From the NCBI GenBank assembly GCA_030544215.1, contig JARZZO010000005.1, positions 80,381,024 to 80,445,023 on the forward strand: a stretch of DNA of 64,000 nt, given 5' to 3'. Source of the stretch: Zantedeschia hybrid cultivar (Eukaryota > Streptophyta > Magnoliopsida > Alismatales > Araceae). The notes below the pieces were generated by a model. The model was not told the DNA's origin. It searched no databases and saw only the letters and a program-made list of their open reading frames with translations. A program made the translations under genes and the position numbers. Each line of letters starts with the position of its first letter. The stretch's first letter is position 1. Below, one piece after another: positions 22,231-33,796 of this stretch.

Positions 22231-25200
22231 CTAAGGGTAGTATTTCTTAAGATGTAAACCATTCCAGGGATGATTTAGCTCTTCTCCTTCTGCATTAATA
22301 AGACGATAAGCATTACCAAGATAAGCGTGTGATACAACATAAGGTCCTTCCCAGTTGGGTTGGAGCTTAGAACGCGGACCACCAGGTTTTACAAAAATTC
22401 TTTTAACGACCATTTCACCGACTTTGAACTTTCGTTCAATGACTTTCTTTTGATAAAAACGTGCTAATCTGTTTTGATAAACTTTTGCATGATTAGCAGC
22501 TGACCATCTTTTCTCGTTTAAAAGTTCCAATTGAGCAAGAAGTGCTGAACGATGTTTATCAATGGAGAATTCCTTGTTCAATTGTACTCTTAATGACGGT
22601 ATAAGGATCTCATATGGAACTACCGCCTCCATTCCAAATGTTAAGGAATAAGGAGTCTGCCCAGTAGGCGTGCGGATTGAAGTTCGGTAGGCCCACAAGG
22701 CCTCAACCAATTTTTCTGGCCAATCTGCGAATTTGTTAGATTTACACGTCTTTTTGATAATTTTTATCAAAGTCTTATTAGTTGCCTCTGCTTGGCCATT
22801 GCCTTGCGGATAATAAGGAGATGAATGATGCAATGCAATTTTATACCTGTTGCAGAGGTCCTTCAATTCCTGTGACACGAACTGCGGTCCGTTGTCGGTG
22901 ACGATGGTACTTGGAATTCCGAATCTTGTGATGATGTTCTTCATGATGAATTTGCAGACGGTTGATGCTTTGATCTCCACGTATGCTTCAGCTTCTGCCC
23001 ACTTGATGAAGTATTCCGTTGCCGTGAGAATGAAAGATTTTTGCTTGATGCCGGAATCTGGGTTACCAAGAGGTCCAATAATGTCGAAAGCCCACATGGA
23101 GAAAGGCCATGGGGAAGAAACAGGATGGAGTGAAGATGCAGGAGAATGAATTTTGTCGGCGTGAAGTTGACACTTAGCACACCTACGGACATATCCTACA
23201 CAGTCTTCTTCCATGGTTGGCCAATAAAATCCTTGTCTAAGGATCTTCTTTGCTAGCATCTGTCCATTGACATGGCCACCACAAACTCCACTATGAGCTC
23301 CTTCCATAACCTTCCAAAGCTCATCCTCGTCTAAACATCTCAGAAGAACTCCATCAAAACCTCTTTTGTATAATGCCCCTCCAACTAAGGTGTATCGTCG
23401 AGCAACTCTCCTGATAGCTCTTTTTTCCTCAGTTGTAGCTTCTTCAGGATACGATTGATCTTCACAATATTTTGCAATTTCATAATACCATGGCTTCTGT
23501 TCATCATCCATCTCTTCTAACAGCTCCATCAACATGATTTCTCTTTTCTCCACAATACTTCCATCTTTGAATTTCTTCAGCAACTTCTCCTTAGTTCTAA
23601 GAAATGAAGGATCTTTCACGGCAGGTGAAAGACGCCTATGAACTATGATTGATTCAGATTGTTTGCTGATAGGAAAATCAAGGGAAGATGCAAGTGAAGC
23701 TAGAGCGTCAGCTAAGATGTTTTGATTTCTAGGGACATGGACAAAGATCAACTTTGTGAAAAGCTTTGAGTATGCAGAAGTAAGTTCTTGATATGGCTTG
23801 AGCTTGGGATCAAGAGTTCGATACTTGGTCAGCACTTGGCGAAGAATTAATTGGCTATCACCCACAATCCTGAGTTTGGTTGCACCATGGAAATGAGCAG
23901 CCTCGAGACCAGCAAGAAGTGCCTCGTATTCAGCTATGTTGTTGGTGACTGGAAAGTCAAGCTGAAAGGCTTGTGGAATGGTGACACCTTCAGGTGATAA
24001 CAGAACGATACCGATCCCCTTTCCATGAGAATTCAGAGCTCCGTCAAAATGCAGAGTCCACATATCATCTCTGATTTGATTTACGGACATCAGTTCCTCA
24101 TCCGGAAACTCTGATCGCACTGGATCAAATCGAGGAAGGGGATGATGAGCGAGATGTTCTGCTATGGCATAACCCTTGATCGCTTTCTGTTGAATGTAAA
24201 TGATATCGAATTGAGATAGAAAGCTTTGCCATCGCGCTAACTTATCAGTAAGAACAGATTTCTCCAGAAGGAATTTGATCGGATTCATCCTAGCGATGAG
24301 ATGGACTTCATGGGCCAGAAAATAATGCTTTAGTTTCTGAACAACCCAGACCAATGCTGCACATGTTTTCTTCATCGCCGTATATCTCTGTTCAGCGGGG
24401 TTGAGAAGTTTAGAGAGATAGTAGGCTGCCCTCTCCTTTCCTTCTTCATGCTCTTGTGCTAGGACAGCCCCCACTGCATCATCCAGGACAGAAATATAAA
24501 GTATCAATGGTTTGCCTGGAGATGGTGGTCTCAAAACAGGAGGACTTGCCAAATAGTCCTTTAATCCATCAAATGCCTCCTGACACTTATCGTCCCAATT
24601 GAATTTGACTCCTGGCTTGGTAAGCTCGTAGAACGGCTTACACCTTTGTGAGTGCTGGGAGACAAAACGGCGAATAAATTGTAACCTCCCGATTAATCCT
24701 CTTAACTCTTTCAAGTTTTTGGGAGGTGGCATTTCTCTGATAGCCTTCGCCTTATTGGGATCGATCTCAATTCCCCGTTTGCTGACAATGAATCCAAGCA
24801 ATTTCCCTGAAGATACCCCGAATACACATTTCTTGGGGTTCATCTTCAACTGATACTCTCTCGATCTCTCTAATACCCTTGCCAAAACTTTGGCATGCTC
24901 AGCCTTCGTTTTAGACTTAACCAATAAGTCATCCACATACACTTCCAAATCTATATGCATCATGTCATGAAATATTGCCATCATAGCCCTTTGATAAGTG
25001 GCTCCAGCGTTCTTCAATCCAAATGGCATGACGACATAACAATATGTTCCCCAAGGTGTAGTGAATGAAGTCTTCTCTTGATCCTCTTCTGCTAGCTTAA
25101 TCTGGTTGTATCCTGAAAATCCATCCATAAACGATAATGTCTCATAGCCAGCAGTATTATCGATGAGTACATCAATATGAGGCAATGGAAAATCATCTTT

Positions 25201-25458
25201 AGGACATGCCCGGTTCAGATCGCGGAAGTCAATGCAAATTCTGACCTTCCCGTCCTTTTTCATAACCGGGACTATATTGGCCACCCATTGTGGATAAAGG
25301 ACAACTCTAATGAATTTGGCTTTGTGTAATTTGTCGACCTCTTCCTTCATCTTTAAAGCCATTTGTGGGTGGAATCGCCTTAATTTCTGCTTGACCGGCC
25401 TAGCTCCATCTTTTAATGTTAACCTGTGTTCAACTAAAGATGAGTCTAACCCCGGCAT
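22231..25458 (-). CDS. Element 2 pol: RT, RNase H, archaeal-type RNase H, integrase (1,075 aa, open)
   Basis: Copies the element RNA into DNA and integrates it. Order along the frame: RT about residues 45-225 (YVDD 174-177), Ty3-type RNase H 315-425, second archaeal-type RNase H 465-595 (D472, an acidic pair in NNIAEYEA, D534, D584), integrase zinc finger 721-763 (H-H-C-C), integrase core D792, D855, E891 (D-x35-E), and a GPY-like end (NWEGPY). The double RNase H is the hallmark of the Tat lineage. The frame is not independent: the same reading frame continues upstream, separated only by a TAG at 25471-25473 where related proteins have Trp (FA-stop-SYEDMPG). Element 3 carries the same TAG, so the lesion precedes both insertions. 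Confidence 0.93.
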   Translation of the reverse strand: MPGLDSSLVEHRLTLKDGARPVKQKLRRFHPQMALKMKEEVDKLHKAKFIRVVLYPQWVANIVPVMKKDGKVRICIDFRDLNRACPKDDFPLPHIDVLIDNTAGYETLSFMDGFSGYNQIKLAEEDQEKTSFTTPWGTYCYVVMPFGLKNAGATYQRAMMAIFHDMMHIDLEVYVDDLLVKSKTKAEHAKVLARVLERSREYQLKMNPKKCVFGVSSGKLLGFIVSKRGIEIDPNKAKAIREMPPPKNLKELRGLIGRLQFIRRFVSQHSQRCKPFYELTKPGVKFNWDDKCQEAFDGLKDYLASPPVLRPPSPGKPLILYISVLDDAVGAVLAQEHEEGKERAAYYLSKLLNPAEQRYTAMKKTCAALVWVVQKLKHYFLAHEVHLIARMNPIKFLLEKSVLTDKLARWQSFLSQFDIIYIQQKAIKGYAIAEHLAHHPLPRFDPVRSEFPDEELMSVNQIRDDMWTLHFDGALNSHGKGIGIVLLSPEGVTIPQAFQLDFPVTNNIAEYEALLAGLEAAHFHGATKLRIVGDSQLILRQVLTKYRTLDPKLKPYQELTSAYSKLFTKLIFVHVPRNQNILADALASLASSLDFPISKQSESIIVHRRLSPAVKDPSFLRTKEKLLKKFKDGSIVEKREIMLMELLEEMDDEQKPWYYEIAKYCEDQSYPEEATTEEKRAIRRVARRYTLVGGALYKRGFDGVLLRCLDEDELWKVMEGAHSGVCGGHVNGQMLAKKILRQGFYWPTMEEDCVGYVRRCAKCQLHADKIHSPASSLHPVSSPWPFSMWAFDIIGPLGNPDSGIKQKSFILTATEYFIKWAEAEAYVEIKASTVCKFIMKNIITRFGIPSTIVTDNGPQFVSQELKDLCNRYKIALHHSSPYYPQGNGQAEATNKTLIKIIKKTCKSNKFADWPEKLVEALWAYRTSIRTPTGQTPYSLTFGMEAVVPYEILIPSLRVQLNKEFSIDKHRSALLAQLELLNEKRWSAANHAKVYQNRLARFYQKKVIERKFKVGEMVVKRIFVKPGGPRSKLQPNWEGPYVVSHAYLGNAYRLINAEGEELNHPWNGLHLKKYYP

Positions 25459-25470
25459 ATCCTCGTAACT

Positions 25471-26220
25471 CTAGGCGAAAGTGTCCTTATAATCCTTAAG
25501 CACTTGTACCATTGCCTTCTCATCCTCTGTAGAAAGATTTTTACTGACGAGGACAACCTTAGGTTCGTCTTCAGTCCCTAAGTTCATTTCTTTGGTGGGC
25601 TCTTCTACGGCAGCTGAAGGTTCATCAAATCTCTTCACTCCACTGGCATATGCCTCAGCTGCGTCCTCATCATCTTCCTCATCTTCAACAATGGGGTTCT
25701 TTTCATGCACTAACTCATATACCCCGTACCCATCATTGACTGACTCATCATCTGTATAATCTTCTGGCATCTGAATTGGATCTTCTAAAAGCTGAGGGAT
25801 TAAAGAGCAAAAGGAACATTTATCAGCCAAATCCTGGAGGTATCTTTCTGGAATTTGCCTACCCTTAGGCTTCCTAAACTTCCTAAACTGACTAACCTGC
25901 CTAATTTCACTATCATAACCTAACGAAGATGAAGCATGATGAAAATCCTGGGATACAGGTGGAAATACAGGGGAATCCTCCCGTGGGGAGGGACAGAGTA
26001 GATCTAGGAGAGAATCTTGACGGACGGACCCGCGCGATGGGGTGTAATCGGACAAGTAAGATGTTTCCTCGATAATGATTTGGGAAGAATTTGTTGTAAA
26101 ATTGGCGTTTTTTTTTTTTTTGGATATCGGAGGAATTATACATGAAGCAGGAGTGAATACAAATGGAAGGGGAATCGGACGGAGGAAGCGGCACCAAGGC
26201 CAGAGGATTAGGGGGATCAT
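25471..26220 (-). pseudogene. Element 2, acidic linker upstream of RT
   Basis: Open frame continuous with pol apart from the TAG at its end (25471-25473). The protein is acidic and low in complexity (EEDDEDAAEAY) and leads into the RT (ALL the Tat copies here share VSKNLSTEDEKAMVQVL). The frame is out of step with the preceding segment (25913-26917) because of a 14-T run at 26108-26121. Confidence 0.75.
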
Positions 26221-26917
26221 ATAGCAATATGTCCCAGATCAGATTATGCAACCTCTCTAGGTCGAGAGGAGGTTGTGGAATAAAGTCCCGAGGGGACAGA
26301 GTTATCATAATGGGCGGAGCCCGTGGAATATCTTCAATTATGACCCGTGACCAAGTCGGGGTCAAGAGTAGTGTACGAAAAAGAGTATGGAGTATGAAGA
26401 CATGTGAAGGATATGTCCCCCTCCAGAGCAGATCTGTTGTATAACCAGCTTCATAGGGGTCATCTGGCTCCCCTTCATCAGTTTGTTCGGACAGCAGTAT
26501 CCGCTTATCAAAGATTGCGCCAGGGCTCTCAATTAGCTCGTCAATCTGCGGTGGCCACTTGGGTTCTGTAGGATCCAGAAATAGTCTGTTCAGTGCTATG
26601 TATAGGTCCCTCAGGTCGAACCATCTGTACCATTCGCATTCGGGGTCATGGAATTTCCTCCTTTTCATAGGCCGCAGAGCCTCCAAGGATTGGTACGTAA
26701 GTAATTCGGAACAATGTCTGGCCAAATCCCTCCCATATATGTCATGGAAGTCAAAACATGAAGTAATGACCACCGTGTTGTCGTGACTAAGTATGGGCCC
26801 TTTCACAAAGTGTGTATATAGGGTCCATGTTAAGGGCTCTCGGCCTTCTTTCAGTGGTGTAGACATTGTTTCCAAGATTTCTTGACCATCTTCTTGCTGA
26901 ACCCTGTCTTGCTTCAA
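25913..26917 (-). pseudogene. Element 2, uncharacterised segment between protease and RT
   Basis: About 265 meaningful residues before the frame is lost in the A-tract (T run 26108-26121). Conserved words are CFDFHDIYGRDLARH, CEWYRWFDLRDLYIALN and DEGEPDDPYEAGY; later LYDPPNPLALVPLPP. All three Tat copies have it, at least in part. I recognise no domain. It follows the G-patch and precedes the acidic linker. It starts after the TAA at 26987-26989 in the same frame as the protease. Confidence 0.75.
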
Positions 26918-26986
26918 TTTCCTCGGCCTATAGCCCAGACCGCTTCCAGGTACTGCCCGATGATTTTTAACAGGAGTGGTCCTGCC

Positions 26987-28681
26987 TTACGACTGTGTGC
27001 CCAGACCTTTCCCAGGCTGATAGCCATTTTTCATCATAATCCTCCATCCTGGGGTACTCATGCACTTCCCCCTTTTGATAGCATCTAATGGGTATGGAGA
27101 AATAGTAGCGGCTTTCAAAGGATCAGCCACTGGACGGTAGACCTGTAATACTGACAGAAAAGGTTGTCGGCCAGGTAAAACAACAGATTTAATATTCAAT
27201 GTATGAGCAGCAGCAAGGATCGGCATGCTCGTCACTTTAATAATTCGTCCTTTGTAAGGGAATTTGAGGCATTGGTGATTCGTAGAAGGAATCGCCTCAA
27301 GAGTTTTGATATAAGGACGTCCCAGAATGGCATTTATGGAAGGGTCGATTTCTAGAATATGAAATTCGACCTCTGCATGACTTACTGGACCTAACTCCAC
27401 CTTTAAATAAACCATTCCCAGAGGGGAACGGGTAGAATTGTCATATGCCGTAACTGAGATGGGGCTAGGCAGCCATTTCTCCTTGGGCACACCGCATAGC
27501 TCCAGGGTCTTCGGAGGTAAAACGTTAATTGAAGCCCCTGTATCGACCAGGCATGCATCCACGGCCTTTTTGCAGATATTGACCGTGATGCTCAGAGCCA
27601 TGCTTCTAGCGGCTGGCGGTGCTAGTTCCGATGTGTGGAATGTAATTGAGGGCTGATCCCCCTGAGGAACTAGTAGTGCTGCAATTTTCTCTACCGGCAC
27701 GTCTTCGTTAACCATCACCTTCTGTAGGTATTCCATTAAGGCTTCTTGGTGAATCTTGGACCTTTTAATCAATTCAAGTACAGTGATCCGTGCCGGTGTT
27801 CTGTCCAGATGTTTCAACAAGTCATATTGAGTGCCTGGTGCACTCTCTTCATTATGGGCTTCCTCAGTCGGCTGTGATGGGCCGTCTCGGACTGTGGACT
27901 GAGGAAAGACCTTGTTGAAAATCCTTCCACTCCGGAGCGCATGTTCCTCGACCGTGGAGGATCCGGGTGACACCTTGAGTACCGCAGAGTCGGGTGGCAT
28001 AAGCGGTGCGGAGGGTTGATGCGTTGGGTTAGGTGGTGATGGCGTAGGGTTAGGTGGTGATGGCGCGGTGCGGATTAAAGGCCTAGAGGGTTGGATGGTA
28101 GATGGGTAAGTGGTTGGCGAAGTGGGGAATGGTACGCGTAGTAACGGTTTGGATGGTTGGGGCATATCTGGGTAGGTGGTAGTGGTAATGGGTGAAGTAG
28201 GAAATGGTACGCGTAGTAATGGCCTAGATGGTAGGAGGGGCGCGTTATTGGTTTGCGGAGGGGTATATGATGGAGGCGTAGGAGTGTGGGGCGCAATGGG
28301 TCTAAGGAAGGTGGGTAGTGGTAGTGGGTTATTGGGTGAGGGCGAGTGATATGTGGGTGTGGGTAGAGGGGTGATGGTGACGGGTTGTGGTCTGGGTATG
28401 TGGATGGTGCGGCGTGGTAGTCGTTCGGCGGTACTCTGAACGTGACCCGTTGAACAAAGAGAGGAAGAGTCCTCTATCCTCCATTGTTGCCCACGACCAG
28501 CCTCAGACTGGCTGTTCGTTAGAATGGGAGCAACCTGGTTCTGGTTCTGGTGCTCCGGGAGTGGATTCTGCACTATGCCCATGTTGGGTGGTGCTGCTGC
28601 TTGTGCTGGTGGTCTTGCTTGCTGCTGCTGCTGCTGCTGTTGCGGTCTCCTCGCCTTCAGGGCTGTTATGTATTTCTTCAT
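26987..28681 (-). pseudogene. Element 2, Gln/Pro-rich gag tail, aspartic protease and G-patch
   Basis: Same frame as gag upstream, separated only by TAG 28811-28813. It begins with a Gln run and a long Pro/Thr-rich stretch, then the retropepsin-like protease (CLVDTGASINVLP; later ILGRPYIKTLEA) and a G-patch-like C-terminus (GYQPGKGLG). It ends at TAA 26987-26989, where element 3 has CAA (Gln) but element A has the same TAA. Confidence 0.88.
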
Positions 28682-28810
28682 TTCCTCCCAGTCTATGCCG
28701 CCCTGCTCGTTGAGATCATGAATATAATCTCTGAATTGGAAGCAGGTGTCGATGGTGTGCCCAGGTTGCCTGTGGAAGTAGCAATACCTGGACGTATCGG
28801 CATTTTGAGG

Positions 28811-30689
28811 CTAGACGGCCTTTTCCCTTGGCAAAACTAAGGCATTGGCTGTCATTAAAGCGCTGAAGATATCAGCCAAGGATTCTGGGAGAGCCGGGTA
28901 TTCTGCCCTCTTCGGGCCTGGAGGTCTCCTCTGCTGGTTGTAGTCACCAGGAGGAGGGACATTGTGGTACGCCGGCGGTGCGCGCGGCTGGTACTGTGGC
29001 TGTTGCTGCTGCTGATACTGCTGCTGCTGGGGTTGCTGGTACTGCTGTTGCCGTTGCGGCTGTTGCTGTAGCTGTTGCTGGTTTTGATTCTGATTCGGCT
29101 GCTGGGGCCGCTGATACTGTTGTTGGTACTGGGGGTTCTGCTGCTGTCTGTACCCTTGCTGCTGTGGCCTCTGATACTGCTGCTGACTCCTCACGAACTG
29201 GGGCGAGTTATTGTTCATGGTACTCACCTGCTCATGAGAGAGCGTGCCCTCAGTAGTCGGACCAGTGCTGGAAGAGTTCGGCACTGCAGGCTTCCGAGGC
29301 GGAGGCCTGCTAGGTCTATGAGTATCAAAGACGCTAGAGAATGTAGCGTCCTTGAAAGCATTCTGGCAGTACCGTGCTCTATCATAGAGTTCTGCCATGT
29401 TAGTCAAATTGTTCAAGGAGAGAACGAGCTTGAACTGGGGCGTGGCATTAGAAATTAACATTTTCACTTGTTCAGATTCGGACAAGTGATCCTTCACTTT
29501 TTCAGCCAGACCTCGCCACCTGTCAGCAAAACTGACAAACTCCTCATCAGGTTTCATCTTTTCTGCAATGAGGTCCGTGATAGACAAGGAGGGTGCAACT
29601 CTGTCCTGGTATCGTTGAATAAATTTGCGTGAAACGATACCGTAATCCTCTACTTCTGAGGGTTCCAGGGAAAAGAACCACTCGAGGGCTGGTCCCTCTA
29701 GAGATCTCCTGAACAAGAAGGCCAACGACCTCTTGTCGTTCTGCCAGAAAGAGGATTCATACATAAACTCCTTCAGATGTGTGAAGGGGTTACCAGTACC
29801 GTTGTACTTTCGGTATACTGGCATTTCAGAGGGTGGCAGATGGAATACTGGCAGACTCGGTAGACTGATCTCTGGCACAGCTTTGACCCCCATCATTTTC
29901 TGGAGGTTATTAAATTGCTCATCCATACGCTCCATTTTGGCCAGCAGCGTTTGTGTGGTCAGATCTGCTTGAGGAGGAGGAGGAGGTACTTGGTAGGCCT
30001 GCTGCCTAGAGTACGTTGGGCAGGGTGGACAATAGAGGGGAGGTCCGACAGCGCTTCCGCCATGCCCGAGGGCATTTTGATAAGTAGGCGTTTGCGGTCT
30101 AGCCGGTTGCCTAGATGATGAAAACTGCGGCCCAGCTGGCCGAGAAGTAATATGAAGGCCCTCCACGGCCTGATGGATATAAGGAGGAGGAAAAAGAAGG
30201 TTGCTGAGGAACAGCAGGGGGAGCCACAGGGTTCGGCTCGGCAGGCTGCATAGGTGCCTTCCCCTTCAAAATAGATTGGATCGCCTCGAACTGCTGAGGG
30301 TCCAGTCGGGAGGCAAGAACTCCTAGAGCATTGATGAGATCCGTAGGATCAGAGGATGAGGGATCATTCTGATTCAAGTCCCCCTCAAGATCAGGATTAG
30401 GGATCGCATATTCATGCGGAAGAGGATCAGGATATTGATCACGTGGAGGCAAAAGAGGTGTCCGAACATTCCCATCTAGACGATATGGAATGGGGATAGA
30501 ACTACGGGAGGCATCAGCATCTCTCCCACTCTCATAGTTGTACTCAGAATCCCGAGGGGCATTAGCATCTCCCTCGTAATTAACCATGGCGTCTGGAGCC
30601 ACACTCAAGTCCCTACCTGATCGTAGCAACATGATGTTAGATTCCCTTTTCAAAGATTTAATCAAACAAGTTGTACAGAGATTAATCAA
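28811..30689 (-). pseudogene. Element 2 gag (one frameshift, ends at a premature TAG)
   Basis: Capsid/nucleocapsid precursor. The N-terminal part (30689-30111) starts near MLLRSGRDLS (about 30632) and loses frame near 30180; the second part (30166-28811) carries the retrotransposon gag domain (YNGTGNPFTHLKEF, ALEWFFSLEP, FIQRYQDRVAPS, FVSFADRWRGLA). A Gln-rich tail encoded by CAG/CAA repeats follows (about 28980-29200). TAG 28811-28813 replaces a Trp codon that element 3 keeps. The intact equivalent in element A (48552-50099) shows that the frameshift is a defect and not a normal feature. Confidence 0.88.
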
Positions 30690-31664
30690 ACAAGTGGATG
30701 CTTAACGTGATTTTAGGATTCCTTGTTGAGTTATTTGGATTGGATTAAACCACAATTTCGCTCAGGGAAAGGATCCTAGTTTCAGTTCAATTTCCACCGT
30801 TATTCTCTAAGGCTCTCTCTCACAACGCTTTCAGAATCTAACCAGGACTTCGATTGGTACAACCAGCCCGATGATCAAGGAGGAATACCTTGATTTTGGG
30901 GACTTATGGAGGTCTCAACGTCAACTTCTCTAGTCTGATCAAGGGACCAACCCAATCAGAGAGAGTTGCTGACGTCGAGTAATGTGTTCCTAAGAAGAGG
31001 AGGGTATTAGCCTCAATGCGTATGTCCTGTGGCCTGGATGGCCTCTAATGCTTAGTAAGTAATGGGTAGCTAGCACTCAAAGCACAGAAATCTGGAAACT
31101 GAAAAAAATTAAGAAACTGTCTGAATCGCGTCGATGGTAGTCGACGCTATTCAAAACAGAACTTAATTTTTCGCAGAAGCAGATGCAGACAACAGAGAAA
31201 CTGTGAAGCCTGAAAGGCGTCTAGGTGTTGACGCGGTTTTGAAACGCGTCAGCTATCCTGGACGCTTTTCAGTTCGCAGAAACAATTTTCCAGGAGGATT
31301 TTCTGGGTTGAATCCTCCTTAAACAAGATGAAAAGCAGTAAACAATCGACTCATGCAAATTTTTTTTAGTTCCAGATTTTAAACAGGATGATTTACTAAC
31401 TAAACAACTAGAAAAACAATCAATCACACATCATTTTTATCACAAAAACAGCTTTTTGAGTTAATCAAGGGGGGGGCAAGATCTTGCCACTGGGGTGTGC
31501 ACGTGGTGCACGAGGGAAATCAATTAAACTAAACGCTCACCAATTGGTGAGGACGTGTCCAGAGACACAAATGGTGCACCGTGGGTGCCCGATATGATGA
31601 TAGCAAGAACAAAAAGAAACTAAAAGATGGCGAGACCAAATCCCACCGTGATCGCCAAAAAAGC
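30690..31664 (-). other. Element 2, 5' leader between LTR and gag
   Basis: No gene. Next to the LTR (in element sense) is GCTTTTTTGGCGATCACGG, the probable primer-binding region. A cluster of perfect short palindromes follows (31476-31600: GGCAAGATCTTGCC, GTGCAC pairs, TCACCAATTGGTGA at 31537-31550). Three N10 palindromes lie at 31127-31148, 31216-31235 (the only one with an 8-nt spacer) and 31245-31266. Confidence 0.75.
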
Positions 31665-32944
31665 TGTAGGTGCTTAGAATGACCGTGTGATTAACATGAA
31701 AAATCTATGTTGTTTAGTGTAAACTAACCTATTAAAAATAGCAACTAAAGTGCAGTGATCGCCAGAAACTTTTAACTTAAAAAGTTTCAAAAGAGATATG
31801 ATCGCCTACCTTTCAAAAGCGGAAGATTGAGTCCTTGGTTCCCCTTCCTCAGCCGGCTGAAGAAAGAGAGCCCTTTCTTTGTTCTTTTGTTCTTACTGCT
31901 GAATTTGAGGTTGAGGATCGTCCAGCAGTTGTGCGTAATTTCCCCCCTTTTGATCTCTTGTTGTTGTTGAGTGCAGCAGAGACAGAAACAGAAAACGAAG
32001 AAACAATGATGAGAATTTAAATAGAAGCAGTATCTGAACTAATCATGATGTTAAGCATATTTAAAACAACAAACTCACTTTTTGAATGGCTTTGAAACCC
32101 CTTAGATCAAGTAGGTTTTTGAAAGATTATGCTGTGGTGTGTGTTTGCATGAAATGAATATGAAAAATGAAACTAATGAAGATAAATGCAATAATGAAAA
32201 ACTTATGCCCAGTCGGTTGAAGCTTTGAAAGGATGAAGATCTTGAAAGGGACGCCGACTTCTGGAAATGGCAGCGCTCCGGCGTTACGACGTTGTTTCAA
32301 TCTTCAACTCGCTATAACGCTATGGCTCAACTCAACTTAATTCTCTTCTCTTTCTTTTTTAACTCCTCAACATGCAGGATATTTATAGGCATTTCTTGCG
32401 TTCGAGATTAACATTTGAAAACTCCGAATTTATCCATCTTAACCGACAAATAATTACTGATTAATTCATCTTTATCTGTAATTATATAAAACGCGTCCAC
32501 CTTGGCTGACGCCTTTCAGATTAATTAAGATAATGATAAATATCCGGGAAAACTTATCTTTATCTTTATCTTTATTAGGTAAAACGCGTCCATATATGTA
32601 GACGTCTTTTAGACTAATTAAGATAAGGATAAACATCCGGAGGGGAAGTTAAAATCACTTAGGAAACTTAAAACGCGTCGACCTTCACAGACGCCTTTTA
32701 GTTAATTAATCAATTAATTAAAATTCAAATTTAAACGTTAAAATAAGAATAAACTCTAAATGACGTCCACGTGTGTCGACGTCTTTTAGAATCAATTCAA
32801 TTGATTAACTTAAACACATCTGTTAAACCCGACACTTAAAAAGATTAATAAAAATTAATTAATGATTAATTATCAGACCATTCCGAGGCATTATTATATG
32901 ATATGAAATTTACTCGAAATGACGTCAAAATTAGCGTGTCTACA
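31665..32944 (-). repeat. Element 2, 5' LTR
   Basis: 1,280 bp, TGTAGGTGC to TGTCTACA on the plus strand, nearly identical to 13393-14666. TATA CCTATAAATAT on the minus strand at 32379-32389. Four N10 palindromes. It lacks the ~20-bp stretch around TCTTCATATTTTAACTC that marks the element 3 LTRs. Confidence 0.92.
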
Positions 32945-32949
32945 CAGCC
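32945..32949. other. Right TSD of element 2 (CAGCC)
   Basis: Second copy of CAGCC, directly after the LTR end TGTCTACA at 32944; see 13388-13392. Confidence 0.9.
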
Positions 32950-33791
32950 AAGGTGGACGCGTTTTAAATAATTACAGATAAAGATGAATTAATCAGTATT
33001 TATCTGTCGGTTAAGATGGATAAATTCGGAGTTTTTCAATGTTAATCTCGAACGCAAGAAATGCCTATAAATACCCTGCATGTTGAAGAGTTAAAAAAAA
33101 AAGAAGAGAATTGAATTGAGTTGAGCCATAGCATTATTGCGAGTTGAAGATCGAAGCAACAACGTCGGAACGCCGGAGCGCTGCCATTCCCAGAAGTCGG
33201 CGTCCCCTTCAAGATCTTCATCCTTTCAAAGCTTCATCCGATTGGGCATAAGTTTTTCATTACTGCATTCATTTCATTAGTTTCATTCTTCATATTCACT
33301 TCATGCAAAAACACACCACGGCATAATCTTTCAAAAAAAACCTATTTGATTTAAGGGGTTTCAAAGCCACTAAACAAGTGAGTTTGTTGTTTTAAATATG
33401 CTTAACATCATGATTAGTTCAGATATTGCTTCTACTTAAATTCTCATCATCATTGTCTCTTCGTTTTCTGTTTCTGTCTCTGCTGCACTCAACAACAACG
33501 AGAGATCAAAAGGGGGAAATCAAGCACAACTTCTGGACGATCCTCAACCTCAAACTCAACAGGAAGAACAAAAAGCAAAGAAAGGGCTCTCTTTCTTCAG
33601 CCGGCTGAGGAAGGGGAACTAAGGACTCAATCTTCCGCGTTTGAAAGGTAGGCGATCATATCTCTTTTGAAACTTTTAAGTTAAAAGTTTCTGGCGATCA
33701 CTGTACTTTAGCTGCTGTTTTTAATAGGTTAGTTTACACTAAACAACATAGATATTTCATGTTAATCACACGGTCATTCTAAGTACCTACA
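32950..33791 (+). repeat. Inverted LTR of element 3, second part
   Basis: Continues the LTR begun at 12925-13392 and ends at ACCTACA (33791), the U5 terminus. The next five bases, GCTTT, match the first bases of the leader behind a normal LTR. It pairs with the 3' LTR at 33797-34972. It has the element 3 variants (for example the doubled ATC in TCATCATCATTG). Confidence 0.85.
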
Positions 33792-33796
33792 GCTTT

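Larger units (their letters stand above)
13393..32944 (-). mobile_element. Element 2: 19.5-kb Tat-lineage Ty3/gypsy element with antisense genes
   Basis: Two LTRs (13393-14666 and 31665-32944) beginning TGTAGGTGC and ending TGTCTACA in the plus strand, flanked by the 5-bp TSD CAGCC. In minus orientation: 5' LTR, leader, gag, protease, linker, RT, two RNases H, integrase, T-rich array, two antisense transcription units, 3' LTR. By eye the two LTRs differ at about 17 positions plus one 6-bp indel, so the insertion is fairly recent. Gag-pol has a frameshift and three in-frame stops before the RT, but RT to integrase is open. Confidence 0.92.

Noticed and set aside
28387..29458. Long plus-strand frames rich in Leu, Val, Ala and Cys opposite gag
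   Set aside because: Shadows of the CAG/CAA Gln codons and Pro codons of gag on the minus strand.
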